Source: JBBRDU01 sp038230335
GTDB taxonomy: Bacteria > Verrucomicrobiota > Verrucomicrobiia > Chthoniobacterales > UBA10450
DNA: 64,000 bases
Assembly (NCBI GenBank): GCA_038230335.1
Contig: JBBRNL010000001.1
Coordinates: 62,001-126,000 of the forward strand
Direction of reading: 5' to 3'
How positions within the stretch are numbered: position 1 is the stretch's first letter; each line of letters begins with the position of its first letter. Below, piece by piece: positions 52,614 through 60,709 of this stretch. The translations under genes and the position numbers were made by a program. A model generated the notes under the pieces. That model worked only from the letters and a program-made list of their open reading frames with translations. It searched no databases and was not told the DNA's origin.

Positions 52614-53971
52614 TTTCCGATGCAAAACTGCCCGAAGACAGAATCCAGAATTTGCTCGTGATCGACCGCGCCAATGATTTGGCCAATGGCTCGAAGTGCC
52701 TCTCTAATGTCGACGGCATAGCAATCCGGCGTGAGTCCCATCGTGAACGCCTGCTCGACCCGCGCGCAGGATTCCAAAGCGCGCCGCAGGCAATCGCGAT
52801 GCCGAGCGTTGATGGCGACCGCGTTTTCGGGCTGCAAGTTTCCGCTCGTCATTCGCGCGATCATTTCATTTTCCAGCTCGTGCATACCGGCCCCGGTGAC
52901 GCATGAGATTCGGACAGCGTCTGTGGCTGCCCAGTCGGCATGTTCCGGCAGATCGCATTTGTTTAAGACGATCATTGCAACGCACCCGTTGCGGGGTCCA
53001 TCGAAGGGCACGGGTTTCGGGATGCTCCGATCGGTCACGTAAAGGCTGAGATCGGCCTGCTCCAGCGATCGTTCTGTTCGCGCCATTCCTTCCCGTTCGA
53101 CGGCATCGCCGGGTTCCCGTAACCCGGCCGTATCGAGAAGACGGACGGACACTCCCTGGAGGTTGATGGCTTCTTCGACCGTATCCCGGGTTGTGCCATG
53201 CGATTCACTGACGATGGCGCGATCGTATCCGAGCAGGCGATTGAGCAGACTGGACTTCCCTGCGTTGGTCGGGCCATAGATGACGACGCGGACTCCCTCG
53301 CGCAGGATTCGCCCACGGTCGGCCGTGGCGAGCAGATCCGAAATCTTGTCGACAATCGATTTCAGGCGCGCGCGCAACTTGTCTCCTTCATCGGGAAGGA
53401 TGTCCTCGTCCGCGAAATCCATGGAAGCTTCCACATGCGCAAGCAAAGCAACCAACTCATCGCGAAGGGCGGAAATGCTGCGGCCCAGACGTCCCTGCAG
53501 TTGTTCGGTGGCCGAGCGCAACGCGAGATCGGTTTTGGCGCGAATCAAATCGATGACCGCCTCGGCCTGGGTCAGGTCCATCTTGCCATGAAGGAAGGCG
53601 CGCTCGGTGAACTCCCCGGGTTGCGCTGGGCGCGCGCCGGCGCGCAGGCAGAGTTCCAGGATCCGGGCCGGCACGAGCGTCCCACCGTGGCAGCTAATCT
53701 CGACCAGGTCTTCGCCGGTGTAACTGGCCGGGGCGCGGTGGACACTCAGCAGAACTTCGTCAATCAGCGTGGCGTCATCCACGATGACTCCAAAATGCTG
53801 GAGGCGCGGTGGAAATTCGGACGGTTTAATCGCGCCGCGAAAAAAGGTATCGGCGACGGCCACGGCTCCGGAACCGCTCAGGCGCACAATCGCAATGGCT
53901 CCTTCCCCCGGAGGGGTGGAAATCGCGACGATGGTATCCCCAGCCGCGGGCGAATGTCCTTTCGCCGTCAA
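52610..53971 (-). CDS. mnmE: tRNA modification GTPase MnmE
   Basis: From TTG 53971 this encodes 453 residues, close to the 454 of E. coli; the TTG overlaps the hisC TGA. An ATG at 54016 would extend into hisC without homology. The N-terminal TrmE domain starts DTIVAISTPPGEGAIAIVRL. The G domain has YGPTNAGKSSLLNRLLG, DTAGLREPGDAVEREG and NKCD. The C-terminus ends FCIGK, carrying the catalytic Cys. With MnmG it makes the 5-carboxymethylaminomethyl group on wobble U34. It sits between hisC and pyrD. Confidence 0.95.
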   Translation of the reverse strand: MTAKGHSPAAGDTIVAISTPPGEGAIAIVRLSGSGAVAVADTFFRGAIKPSEFPPRLQHFGVIVDDATLIDEVLLSVHRAPASYTGEDLVEISCHGGTLVPARILELCLRAGARPAQPGEFTERAFLHGKMDLTQAEAVIDLIRAKTDLALRSATEQLQGRLGRSISALRDELVALLAHVEASMDFADEDILPDEGDKLRARLKSIVDKISDLLATADRGRILREGVRVVIYGPTNAGKSSLLNRLLGYDRAIVSESHGTTRDTVEEAINLQGVSVRLLDTAGLREPGDAVEREGMARTERSLEQADLSLYVTDRSIPKPVPFDGPRNGCVAMIVLNKCDLPEHADWAATDAVRISCVTGAGMHELENEMIARMTSGNLQPENAVAINARHRDCLRRALESCARVEQAFTMGLTPDCYAVDIREALRAIGQIIGAVDHEQILDSVFGQFCIGK

Positions 53972-55077
53972 CTCGGCAGGTCCTTGGGCAGAACTTCCCT
54001 CATAGCCGCGATGCATTTTTCGTTTTGTTCCATCGTTCCAACCGAAACGCGGATCCAGGAAGCAAGTTGGTAGCCTTTGAGAGGCCGCACGATCATTTTG
54101 CGGGCGAGGAGTTGCTTAAACACAACCTGTCCATCACCTACTTCAACCATCACGAAATTTCCGCGACTGGGCACAAACCGAAGACCCATTTCAACGAATT
54201 GTTTTTCGAAATAAGCGCGACCTTCGTCGACGAGCCTTTTGCTCCGTGACTGGTGCTCTTCATCTTTCAGCGCGGCCAGTGCGGCTAGCTGGCCGATGCC
54301 ATTCACGTTAAACGGCTGCCGCGTTTTTTGCAGGACGGCGATAAGGTCGCGCGGCGCGAGTCCGTAGCCGACACGCAAGCCGGCCAATCCATGAATTTTG
54401 GAAAAAGTTCGCAGGACAATCGTGTTTCGACCGTCCCGCACATAACGAAGCGTGTCCGGCGGATCATCGAGGAATTCGAAATAAGCTTCATCGAAAACGG
54501 TGACGACATTTTCCGGAACCCGCGACATGAAAAGATCGATCGCCTTTTGCGACACCAGTGTGCCGGTGGGGTTGTTCGGGTTGGCGATGAAAATCAGTCG
54601 TGTCTTCGGGGTGATCGCCTCGAGCATGGCCTCCAAATGATGCTGGTAGTCCGGGCTAGGCGTCTCAACCGTGTCTGCCCCAAACAACCGGGCGATCAGT
54701 TTGTATGCGATGAAAGCATGCTCCGAAGTAATGACATGATCGCCGGGACGGAGAAATCCGTGTCCAAGAAACTCGATGATTTCGTTGGAACCGGTTCCCA
54801 GGATGATGTTTTCGCGCGCCAGGCCAAGGCGGGCGGCCAGTGCCTCTCGTAGATAGAAAGCCCCGCCATCGGGATAAAGCTGTGCCGTATTGATGGCATC
54901 GCGGATGGCAGTTATGGCAGCGGGCGACGGGCCCAGAGGATTTTCGTTCGAAGCCAACTTAATGATGTCGTGCGCCTCGACGCCCAGTTCACGGGCGGTT
55001 TCTTCAATCGGTTTGCCCGGCTCGTAAACAGCGAGATCACGCAACTGCGGGTTGGCCAGATCCCAAATCGATTCCAT
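53968..55077 (-). CDS. hisC: Histidinol-phosphate aminotransferase
   Basis: From ATG 55077 this encodes 369 residues. The frame to 55188 adds 37 residues lacking family support. Fold-type I PLP motifs are present: KLASNENPLGPSPAA, LGTGSNEIIEFLG, IFIANPNNPTGT, VVTVFDEAYFEFLD and TFSKIHGLAGLRVGYG with the Schiff-base Lys. The C-terminal RGNFVMVEVGDG and IRVSVGTMEQNEKC are typical. It acts in histidine synthesis and may also transaminate aromatic amino acids. It is the first gene of a compact hisC-mnmE-pyrD operon. Confidence 0.94.
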   Translation of the reverse strand: MESIWDLANPQLRDLAVYEPGKPIEETARELGVEAHDIIKLASNENPLGPSPAAITAIRDAINTAQLYPDGGAFYLREALAARLGLARENIILGTGSNEIIEFLGHGFLRPGDHVITSEHAFIAYKLIARLFGADTVETPSPDYQHHLEAMLEAITPKTRLIFIANPNNPTGTLVSQKAIDLFMSRVPENVVTVFDEAYFEFLDDPPDTLRYVRDGRNTIVLRTFSKIHGLAGLRVGYGLAPRDLIAVLQKTRQPFNVNGIGQLAALAALKDEEHQSRSKRLVDEGRAYFEKQFVEMGLRFVPSRGNFVMVEVGDGQVVFKQLLARKMIVRPLKGYQLASWIRVSVGTMEQNEKCIAAMREVLPKDLPS

Positions 55078-55220
55078 CGTGGCGAACTTATGCGAAAATC
55101 GCGCGAAGAACAGCATCTCCGCGCGGCCGGAGAGTTCGCCGAAAGCCAGCGCCGGCGGATGCTGTGGTCGCCCGAAAAAGCTGTTCACGACAGAGGTTCT
55201 GGCGGAACGTTTGCGGCGTT

Positions 55221-55562
55221 ATGGACAGCTTTCATTTTCTTGCTGACGTCAAATTATTCGGCATCGCGTTCAATTTTTGGAAAATCATCGGCTGGAGCGG
55301 CAGCCTGATCTTCGGTTTGCGCTTCCTCATCCAGTGGATCGCATCGGAACGTGCGCGCACCAGCGTCATCCCGGTGGGCTTTTGGGAATGCAGTGCCATT
55401 GGGTCATTCCTCTTGCTGGCCTACTTTTCCATTTACCGGCACGATTCGGTCGGCGTTTTGCAAAGCCTGCTGCCTCTCCCAATCTACCTGCGGAATCTTT
55501 ACTTCCGCTACACGCATCACGAGGCCACCCATCCCGGGGCGGCGCCGCGAGCGGAAGAGTAG
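55221..55562 (+). CDS. Lipid-A-disaccharide synthase N-terminal-like membrane protein
   Basis: From ATG 55221 this encodes 113 residues (the frame from 55164 has no support). The whole protein is the LAB_N membrane module: WKIIGWSGSLIFGLRFLIQW, ERARTSVIPVGFWECSAIGS and SLLPLPIYLRNLYF, with three hydrophobic helices. Stand-alone copies usually lie near glycosyltransferases that modify lipid carriers; LpxB of some bacteria carries the module fused. No lpxB is here. It is divergent from hisC. Confidence 0.85.
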   Translation: MDSFHFLADVKLFGIAFNFWKIIGWSGSLIFGLRFLIQWIASERARTSVIPVGFWECSAIGSFLLLAYFSIYRHDSVGVLQSLLPLPIYLRNLYFRYTHHEATHPGAAPRAEE

Positions 55563-55612
55563 ATTTACGTGCCGCTCGGAAAGTCGTAATCTAAGCATGG
55601 CCCTCAGGCCTC

Positions 55613-56779
55613 ATGATTTACCTGGATAACAACGCGACGACGCAGATTGATCCGGCAGCCGTCGAGGAGATGCTGCCATTTCTGACAACGTCATACGCGA
55701 ATCCTTCGAGCGGCTACCAGTGCGCCATGCAGGTGCGGCGAGCGATGGAACGGGCGCGGGAAAGGTTAGCGGTGACTCTCGGATGTAATCCTTCGGAAAT
55801 TGTCTTTACGAGCGGAGGAACGGAATCAAATAACACCGCGATCAACTCAGCGCTGCAATTCGAGCCGCGCGGAAAACATATCGTCACCACTGCGGTGGAA
55901 CACAGCGCGGTTCGCCGACATTGCCAGGAGCTGGCCAAACGCGGCTGCGCAGTGACTTACCTCGGAGTGGACGTGAACGGCAACGTGGATGAAGCGGATT
56001 TGGAGAAAGCCATTCGGCCCGAGACCGCGGTGGTGTCCGTCATGTGGGCAAACAATGAGACAGGGGTGGTGTTTCCGGTGGAGAGGATCGCTGAGATTTG
56101 TCGCCGGAAGAACGTCTTGTTTCACACGGACGCGGTACAGGTGATAGGGAAGATTGCGCTGCGCATGGAGGCGGCGGCCGTCAGTTTTCTGTCGCTGTCG
56201 GCACACAAATTCCACGGACCGAAAGGGGTTGGCGCTCTCTATATTAACAAAGGAGCAAGGTTCCAGCCGTCGCTCATTGGCGGATCGCACGAGAGCGGCC
56301 GGCGTGCTGGGACCGAGAATGTCGCGTCTATTGTCGGGCTCGGGAAAGCAGCCGAAAGCGCGGGCGCCAAGATATTGGAGGAGCAAAAGCGAATCGGCGC
56401 GATGCGCGATCGATTCGAGACCACCCTTTTGAAGCGGATTCCCGACACGACCATCAACGGTGCCGGGGGGACCCGCCTGTCGAGCACCACGAGTGTCTCC
56501 TTCGACCGCGTCGAGTCGCAGGCGGCCCTGATGTTGCTGGATCGCTACGGCCTTTGCTGTTCGGCCGGTTCCGCCTGTCGGACGGGTTCTGCGGATGCCT
56601 CGCATGTCCTCAAAGCGATGCATTTAAGTGACGAGCGGGCGCGGTCGACTCTTCGCTTCTCTTTCAGTCGACTGAATTCCGAGGCGGATCTGGAAAAAGC
56701 CTGCGACCTAGTTCCAAGCGTGATCGACAAACTGCGAAAACTGCAGTCGCCGATCGATCAGTTGACGCCGATCCGTTAA
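55613..56779 (+). CDS. iscS: Cysteine desulfurase (NifS/IscS family)
   Basis: This 388-residue PLP enzyme starts MIYLDNNATTQIDPAAVEEM. It has FTSGGTESNNTAI, TTAVEHSAV, SVMWANNETGVV, the Schiff-base Lys in SLSAHKFHGPKGVGAL and the catalytic loop LCCSAGSACRTGS with the persulfide Cys. It removes sulfur from cysteine for Fe-S cluster, thiamine or tRNA thiolation pathways. The sufCBD operon in this window lacks its own SufS. It may serve that system or MnmA-type thiolation; the sequence favours the NifS/IscS branch (group I). Confidence 0.94.
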   Translation: MIYLDNNATTQIDPAAVEEMLPFLTTSYANPSSGYQCAMQVRRAMERARERLAVTLGCNPSEIVFTSGGTESNNTAINSALQFEPRGKHIVTTAVEHSAVRRHCQELAKRGCAVTYLGVDVNGNVDEADLEKAIRPETAVVSVMWANNETGVVFPVERIAEICRRKNVLFHTDAVQVIGKIALRMEAAAVSFLSLSAHKFHGPKGVGALYINKGARFQPSLIGGSHESGRRAGTENVASIVGLGKAAESAGAKILEEQKRIGAMRDRFETTLLKRIPDTTINGAGGTRLSSTTSVSFDRVESQAALMLLDRYGLCCSAGSACRTGSADASHVLKAMHLSDERARSTLRFSFSRLNSEADLEKACDLVPSVIDKLRKLQSPIDQLTPIR

Positions 56780-57549
56780 GGTCGCGGAGCGCGACGGCGC
56801 AGTAAGGTGAAGGCGCCGCAGGAGAGAACGATCAGGGCCGTCACGTTCGGTTCCGGCACAGGGGCCGCGGATTGCACAATAGCCCACTCCTCAAAACCGC
56901 CTTCGGTCGAACCATCAGCGGCCGCCTGGTCGCCGAAACGGGCGAACATATAAACGTAATCCGTCGGCGCGGCGCCAGAGAAGTCGGCCGCTGGAATATA
57001 GGCATACATGTCACCGGAACCGCTGCCATGATTCCGGCTCGCATCGAGCAGGACGAAAGTATCTCCGGCGCCGTCCAGGCTGTAGCGCAAAGCTCCGAGC
57101 GAACTGACATTCGTGGTCGTCTGGCTGGCAAGAGGCGAGGTGTAGAACTCGAGTCGATCCAGGGAAATGAGAGACTTGGTGCCGCCGGGCTCATTCGCGT
57201 CCAGTAGAAGCTTATAGTATAAAACTCCGTTCATCAGAACGGTCGAAGCGGCGAGATCCGAAAGTTGAATATCGTGTGTCCAAGGCCCGCCCTTGTCGTC
57301 GAACGGTGTTCCACCGGATGTGTTGTAGCCTTGTTCGGTTCCATTGGCTTGTTCACGCAGGAACGGCTTGATCACCCCAGTGCCAGTGGGCTGTTGATCG
57401 GTAAAAGTGAAGACACCGCCGTTGGCGGTGCCGGAATTGTTGATCGTTAAATCGACCGAGGCGAACGCGCCCTGTCGCATGGCCGACAGGCAGATCAAAC
57501 CCAGAACGATGTTTTTAATGCCGCCCGAAGCGGTGTGTACGATTTTCAT
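56776..57549 (-). CDS. PEP-CTERM surface protein, paralog 1
   Basis: This 257-residue protein has a signal segment (about 12-30, NIVLGLICLSAMRQGAFAS). The mature beta-rich domain contains QPTGTGVIKPFL, EQGYNTSGGTPF, DANEPGGTKSLISLDRLEFY and NHGSGSGDMYAYIPAADFSG. The C-terminus is a classical exosortase signal: VPEPNVTALIVLSCGAFTLL and RRRAPRP. PEP-CTERM proteins are exported, cleaved and anchored by exosortase; none is encoded in this window. The paralog in the opposite direction is at 57927. Confidence 0.9.
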   Translation of the reverse strand: MKIVHTASGGIKNIVLGLICLSAMRQGAFASVDLTINNSGTANGGVFTFTDQQPTGTGVIKPFLREQANGTEQGYNTSGGTPFDDKGGPWTHDIQLSDLAASTVLMNGVLYYKLLLDANEPGGTKSLISLDRLEFYTSPLASQTTTNVSSLGALRYSLDGAGDTFVLLDASRNHGSGSGDMYAYIPAADFSGAAPTDYVYMFARFGDQAAADGSTEGGFEEWAIVQSAAPVPEPNVTALIVLSCGAFTLLRRRAPRP

Positions 57550-57926
57550 AACCTTTGCCTATTGACCGTGTAAATGATGGGAATTGCCATTAAAAGCGAC
57601 TTCGAGGGGCGAGTTCAAGCAGAAAATGCGGTTTTTTGCGGTGGAGCATAAGCGGCGGACGGGCGCTTTACCTAAGAATGGCGCCACCCGAAGGGCGCTA
57701 AAGGAGCAAAAGCACTTAGTAAGCGTCGCGACAGAGGTAGCTTGCGTTGGATGGCGGTTTTTGACGGGGCGACCGATTTTCTTCTTGTGTTTTGTGGGCC
57801 TCCTGGCTACAACCGTCCAAATAAGTTTTCACAGGGTATAGAAATTGTTATTGACGGTGCGACACAATTATGAGAAATATGGAAAACATAGTTAGTGCCA
57901 ACTTCTAATAACCTACGAAATAACCA
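57550..57926. other. Divergent intergenic region of the PEP-CTERM pair
   Basis: This 377-base region between two divergently transcribed paralogs has no supported gene. A TTG-initiated frame at 57584-57841 is judged incidental. The ends are AT-rich, with TATTGACCGTG near 57560 and TATTGACGGTG near 57850, the same nine bases plus one difference. These may be promoter or regulator sites acting on either gene. Confidence 0.5.
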
Positions 57927-58712
57927 ATGAAATCGACTAAATCCTTCAAATTCACCCTCGCCTGCGCGGCTCTCGCCCTCACCGTTAGCGCCAGTCAAGC
58001 CACCGTGCTCGACCTAGGGTCCTCCGGTAGCGGCTCAGTCGGCGGGGCTTACTTCTCCACCACAAGCATCCAGCCGACGGGCACCGGTGTGTTTGATCCG
58101 TTTCTCACGATCCAAAACTCCCCCACCGAGCAGGGCTATAATGGATCCAACGGGAATTTTGATACCAAACGCGTCCCGCAGTGGAACCATGAGATCTTGT
58201 TCTCCGACCTCCGTGCGCAGACCATCAACGGCACTCAGTATTTCGGCTTCGTCGTCGACGTCAACGAGCCCGGCGGTTCAAAGGCTCTCATCTCATTGGA
58301 CAGCCTGAAACTGTGGACGTCGTCCACTATTCAGACCAGCACTTCCACGGACGCCAACGGCAACTTTAATGGATCGCTGGGTAACTTAGCTTTCGACCTC
58401 GGCGCTGGTAATAGCGTGAGATACGACGATCAGCAGCATGGAAGCGGATCCGGCGACATAAACATTTTCATCCCAGTGTCCGACTTCGCTGGCGTCAAGC
58501 CGACTGACTACGTCTATATGTATCAGGCTTGGGGCAGCGCCGATAACAGTGAGGGTGGTTTCGAAGAAACCGCCATAGCGCAGGGCATCGTTCCGGTTCC
58601 GGAAGTCGCTCCGAGCTCAGTGATCTTTGGTTTCCTTGGTTTGGTTGTAGCCGTGAGCTCGCGCCGGGCCCTCAGCGGTCGCGTGCGCGCTCTGGCCCGT
58701 ATCGGAAAGTAA
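57927..58712 (+). CDS. PEP-CTERM-like surface protein, paralog 2
   Basis: This 261-residue protein has a signal segment (about 8-25, FTLACAALALTVSASQAT). It is clearly paralogous to the product of 56776-57549: QPTGTGVFDPFL, TEQGYNGSN, DVNEPGGSKALISLDSLKLW and QHGSGSGDINIFIPVSDFAG. The C-terminus (VPVPEVAPSSVIFGFLGLVV followed by SSRRALSGRVR) has the exosortase-type helix and basic tail, but the central motif reads PEV rather than PEP and the tail is about 17 residues longer. It may be a variant sorting signal. A terminator follows at 58741. Confidence 0.85.
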   Translation: MKSTKSFKFTLACAALALTVSASQATVLDLGSSGSGSVGGAYFSTTSIQPTGTGVFDPFLTIQNSPTEQGYNGSNGNFDTKRVPQWNHEILFSDLRAQTINGTQYFGFVVDVNEPGGSKALISLDSLKLWTSSTIQTSTSTDANGNFNGSLGNLAFDLGAGNSVRYDDQQHGSGSGDINIFIPVSDFAGVKPTDYVYMYQAWGSADNSEGGFEETAIAQGIVPVPEVAPSSVIFGFLGLVVAVSSRRALSGRVRALARIGK

Positions 58713-58740
58713 TTCTCAATCCCATCGTTTGGTTAAGCAG

Positions 58741-58778
58741 AAACGGCGTTGGCCCACTAGCCAGCGCCGTTTTTGTTT
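58741..58778 (+). terminator. Rho-independent terminator after the second PEP-CTERM-like gene
   Basis: The arms AAACGGCG-T-TGGC (58741-58753) and GCCA-G-CGCCGTTT (58760-58773) form a stem with one wobble pair and a 6-base loop. TTTGTTTG follows. It lies 28 bases after the stop. Confidence 0.9.
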
Positions 58779-58928
58779 GTACTGATAAACCTGTGAGGCC
58801 TGAGAGGGGGATCAATGAGGATGTTAGCCGGGCTTAGGAATCTGTGGCAGACCACAAGATGGCAGGCGGTTCAAACCATGATAGGGCCAGTGGGATTTGC
58901 TTGCCCCGCGGCGGCACACGCTGATTCG

Positions 58929-59090
58929 TCAGTGGCGAAATATCTGGGAGAGGCCGCCGAAAATCAGGGCCGTCCCGACCAGGATGTTTCCCGAGATATT
59001 TTGATAGCTCAACTGGCCAAAATCCCAGACCTCGCTCTGGACGATGATGCCTCCGGCCACCATCGCCGCGAACGAGAGAACGGTTTTCAA
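58929..59090 (-). CDS. 53-residue two-helix membrane protein of the pilin cluster
   Basis: A small frame starts at TTG 59090, with AGGAAGG five bases upstream, and ends at 58929. The product MKTVLSFAAMVAGGIIVQSE, then VWDFGQLSYQNISGNILVGT, then ALIFGGLSQIFRH has two hydrophobic helices (about 3-18 and 36-51) joined by a polar turn. It lies 55 bases downstream of the PilX-like gene on the same strand. It could be an accessory membrane subunit of the pilus. The TTG start and small size limit certainty. Confidence 0.5.
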   Translation of the reverse strand: MKTVLSFAAMVAGGIIVQSEVWDFGQLSYQNISGNILVGTALIFGGLSQIFRH

Positions 59091-59145
59091 GATTGCCTTC
59101 CTGCGAGATTAATGGCGCGGGCAGAATCGCCGAGCCGCCGACTGG

Positions 59146-60690
59146 CTAGCGAACGTCTTCGACGTAACTGGCCAGCTGATAATCAATGGCGATGCCTTTA
59201 ATCGCGGCGATTTCTTTGTCGTAGTGGAAACCGGTGTTGCCGTTCCCACTAAAATTATGGACCACGATCGCGCCGAACCAATCGGGATTACCGGTAAGAC
59301 TCATATCCGCGTTGGGCGCATAGATAGTGGCCCACACATTGCCGGGGGGCGATATGTCAATTGTTTGGGTTGATCCATCGGTTGGGCTGATGCCGTAAAT
59401 CTGTAGCTGACCGGCCCGGCTGAGGTAAGGAGAGGTGCCGTCGACATTGTTATTCACCACATTACTGGCCTTTACGCTCATGTTGCCTGTGAAATAAATC
59501 TTCGCTTTGACGTGGTTGGCGATTGTGATCTTTCCGAGGTCACCGTTTACGACAATGGTAACGAGAGTATCGGCGCCGCCTACGGAGTTAACTGTCAGAG
59601 AGCTCGAGTTCCCTGAGACAACGTACCAATTAGGAACCAGCGATGTGCCAGTGGCGGTAACCGGCGTGATGGAGTTCGAACCGCTGCTTAGGGTCGTGTA
59701 TCCCGAGGGATTCGCAGGTTTCACTAACGGAGGAATTGTAAACGGGACGTTGTTATCAATCGTCCCGCTAATGCTGGTGCCGGACTTGGATACGGTGCCG
59801 CCATTCGTGGTGAGATTGCCATAGATCGGTCCGCCCTCCAGAAAGTTGGAAGTCCCAACAGAGACGTCCCCATTGCGCGAATCAGAGTAATACGGAGAGG
59901 CGGGGTTGTTGGCTACGAAGGTATAGGCGCCATTTTTAGAATCGTAACTATCAATCAGGCCGGCCGATCCGGGACCATTAAAGGTACCCGTTGCCTTGAG
60001 CGCGCCCGTGAAGGCCGTGATAGGAACAGTGATCAATTCAATCCGCCGTGTCATTTGCGGAGCGCTGACCGTCTTGGGATCGGTAGGATCGAGCGCATTA
60101 TTGTCGCCGTCACCGAAGGTGGTTTTATACCGGTTGTAGGCAAAGTCGATCCGGCGTAGCCAGGCATCTCCGCGGGTCGAACCGTCCATTCTGTCATCCA
60201 TTCCAACTCGCGGGATGCCGAACAACCTGGCGGTTCCCGTTGCTCGAATGCGGTAAAAGTCCTGCGCGTCAGCCGGGTCGGTATAGAACTTATCGACAGT
60301 TACCATGGTTTGCAGGCTGTTCGACTGACCCAAGTAGTACGGGCCACTGCTATACGCGACTGCCGTCGTCGTGGCGCCGGCCGGGTTCGGAGTGGGCACC
60401 GGGGAAAATCCTGGCGAAGGTGTCCAACCCGGTGCGCTTCCCGAGCCGCTCGTGGAAAACGCTGTGCCTGGGCTGCTGCAAATCTTGCGGACTTCGTTAA
60501 ACCCTATATCTCCGCCTGCTTCGGCTGCATACAAGGCTTCCTTCCATCCTTTCACTTGTTTGGATGAAGCGTTGTAGCGTGTGGCGCAGTTCAGGAGGAC
60601 GTTCGCGCCGATCAACGAGATAATGAGAATGGTAGAAAGTGCACAGATGATCGTGCTGCCAGCGTTTGCCTGTTTTTGTTGGACCTTCAT
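59146..60690 (-). CDS. PilX-like pilus-assembly protein
   Basis: From ATG 60690 this encodes 514 residues; the frame to 60804 overlaps the next gene and lacks support. The N-terminus has the PilX-type membrane segment ANAGSTIICALSTILIISLI, then GANVLLNCATRYNASSKQVK and KEALYAAEAGGDIGFNEV, the pattern of PilX N-terminal domains. The long C-terminal part is a Gly/Ser/Thr-rich beta region, for example SVGTSNFLEGGPIYGNLTTN and TIYAPNADMSLTGNPDWFGA. It belongs to the minor-pilin operon with pilV-like and pilW-like genes upstream. Confidence 0.8.
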   Translation of the reverse strand: MKVQQKQANAGSTIICALSTILIISLIGANVLLNCATRYNASSKQVKGWKEALYAAEAGGDIGFNEVRKICSSPGTAFSTSGSGSAPGWTPSPGFSPVPTPNPAGATTTAVAYSSGPYYLGQSNSLQTMVTVDKFYTDPADAQDFYRIRATGTARLFGIPRVGMDDRMDGSTRGDAWLRRIDFAYNRYKTTFGDGDNNALDPTDPKTVSAPQMTRRIELITVPITAFTGALKATGTFNGPGSAGLIDSYDSKNGAYTFVANNPASPYYSDSRNGDVSVGTSNFLEGGPIYGNLTTNGGTVSKSGTSISGTIDNNVPFTIPPLVKPANPSGYTTLSSGSNSITPVTATGTSLVPNWYVVSGNSSSLTVNSVGGADTLVTIVVNGDLGKITIANHVKAKIYFTGNMSVKASNVVNNNVDGTSPYLSRAGQLQIYGISPTDGSTQTIDISPPGNVWATIYAPNADMSLTGNPDWFGAIVVHNFSGNGNTGFHYDKEIAAIKGIAIDYQLASYVEDVR

Positions 60691-60709
60691 GGGCGAGCGG
60701 GTTTTCGAA

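Noticed and set aside
53198..54073. 291-codon plus-strand frame opposite mnmE
   Set aside because: Antisense to a highly conserved GTPase whose motifs are intact; no domain in the plus frame.
55847..56623. 258-codon minus-strand frame opposite the cysteine desulfurase
   Set aside because: His/Arg-rich shadow of a well-conserved plus-strand gene.
57584..57841. 85-codon TTG-start frame in the PEP-CTERM gap
   Set aside because: No Shine-Dalgarno, no family resemblance, and it lies in a region expected to hold two promoters. Its hydrophobic end may be chance.
58815..59201. 128-codon plus-strand frame before the pilin cluster
   Set aside because: Composition is unlike a protein and the opposite strand carries a better-supported small membrane ORF with a Shine-Dalgarno; also overlaps the PilX-like gene end.
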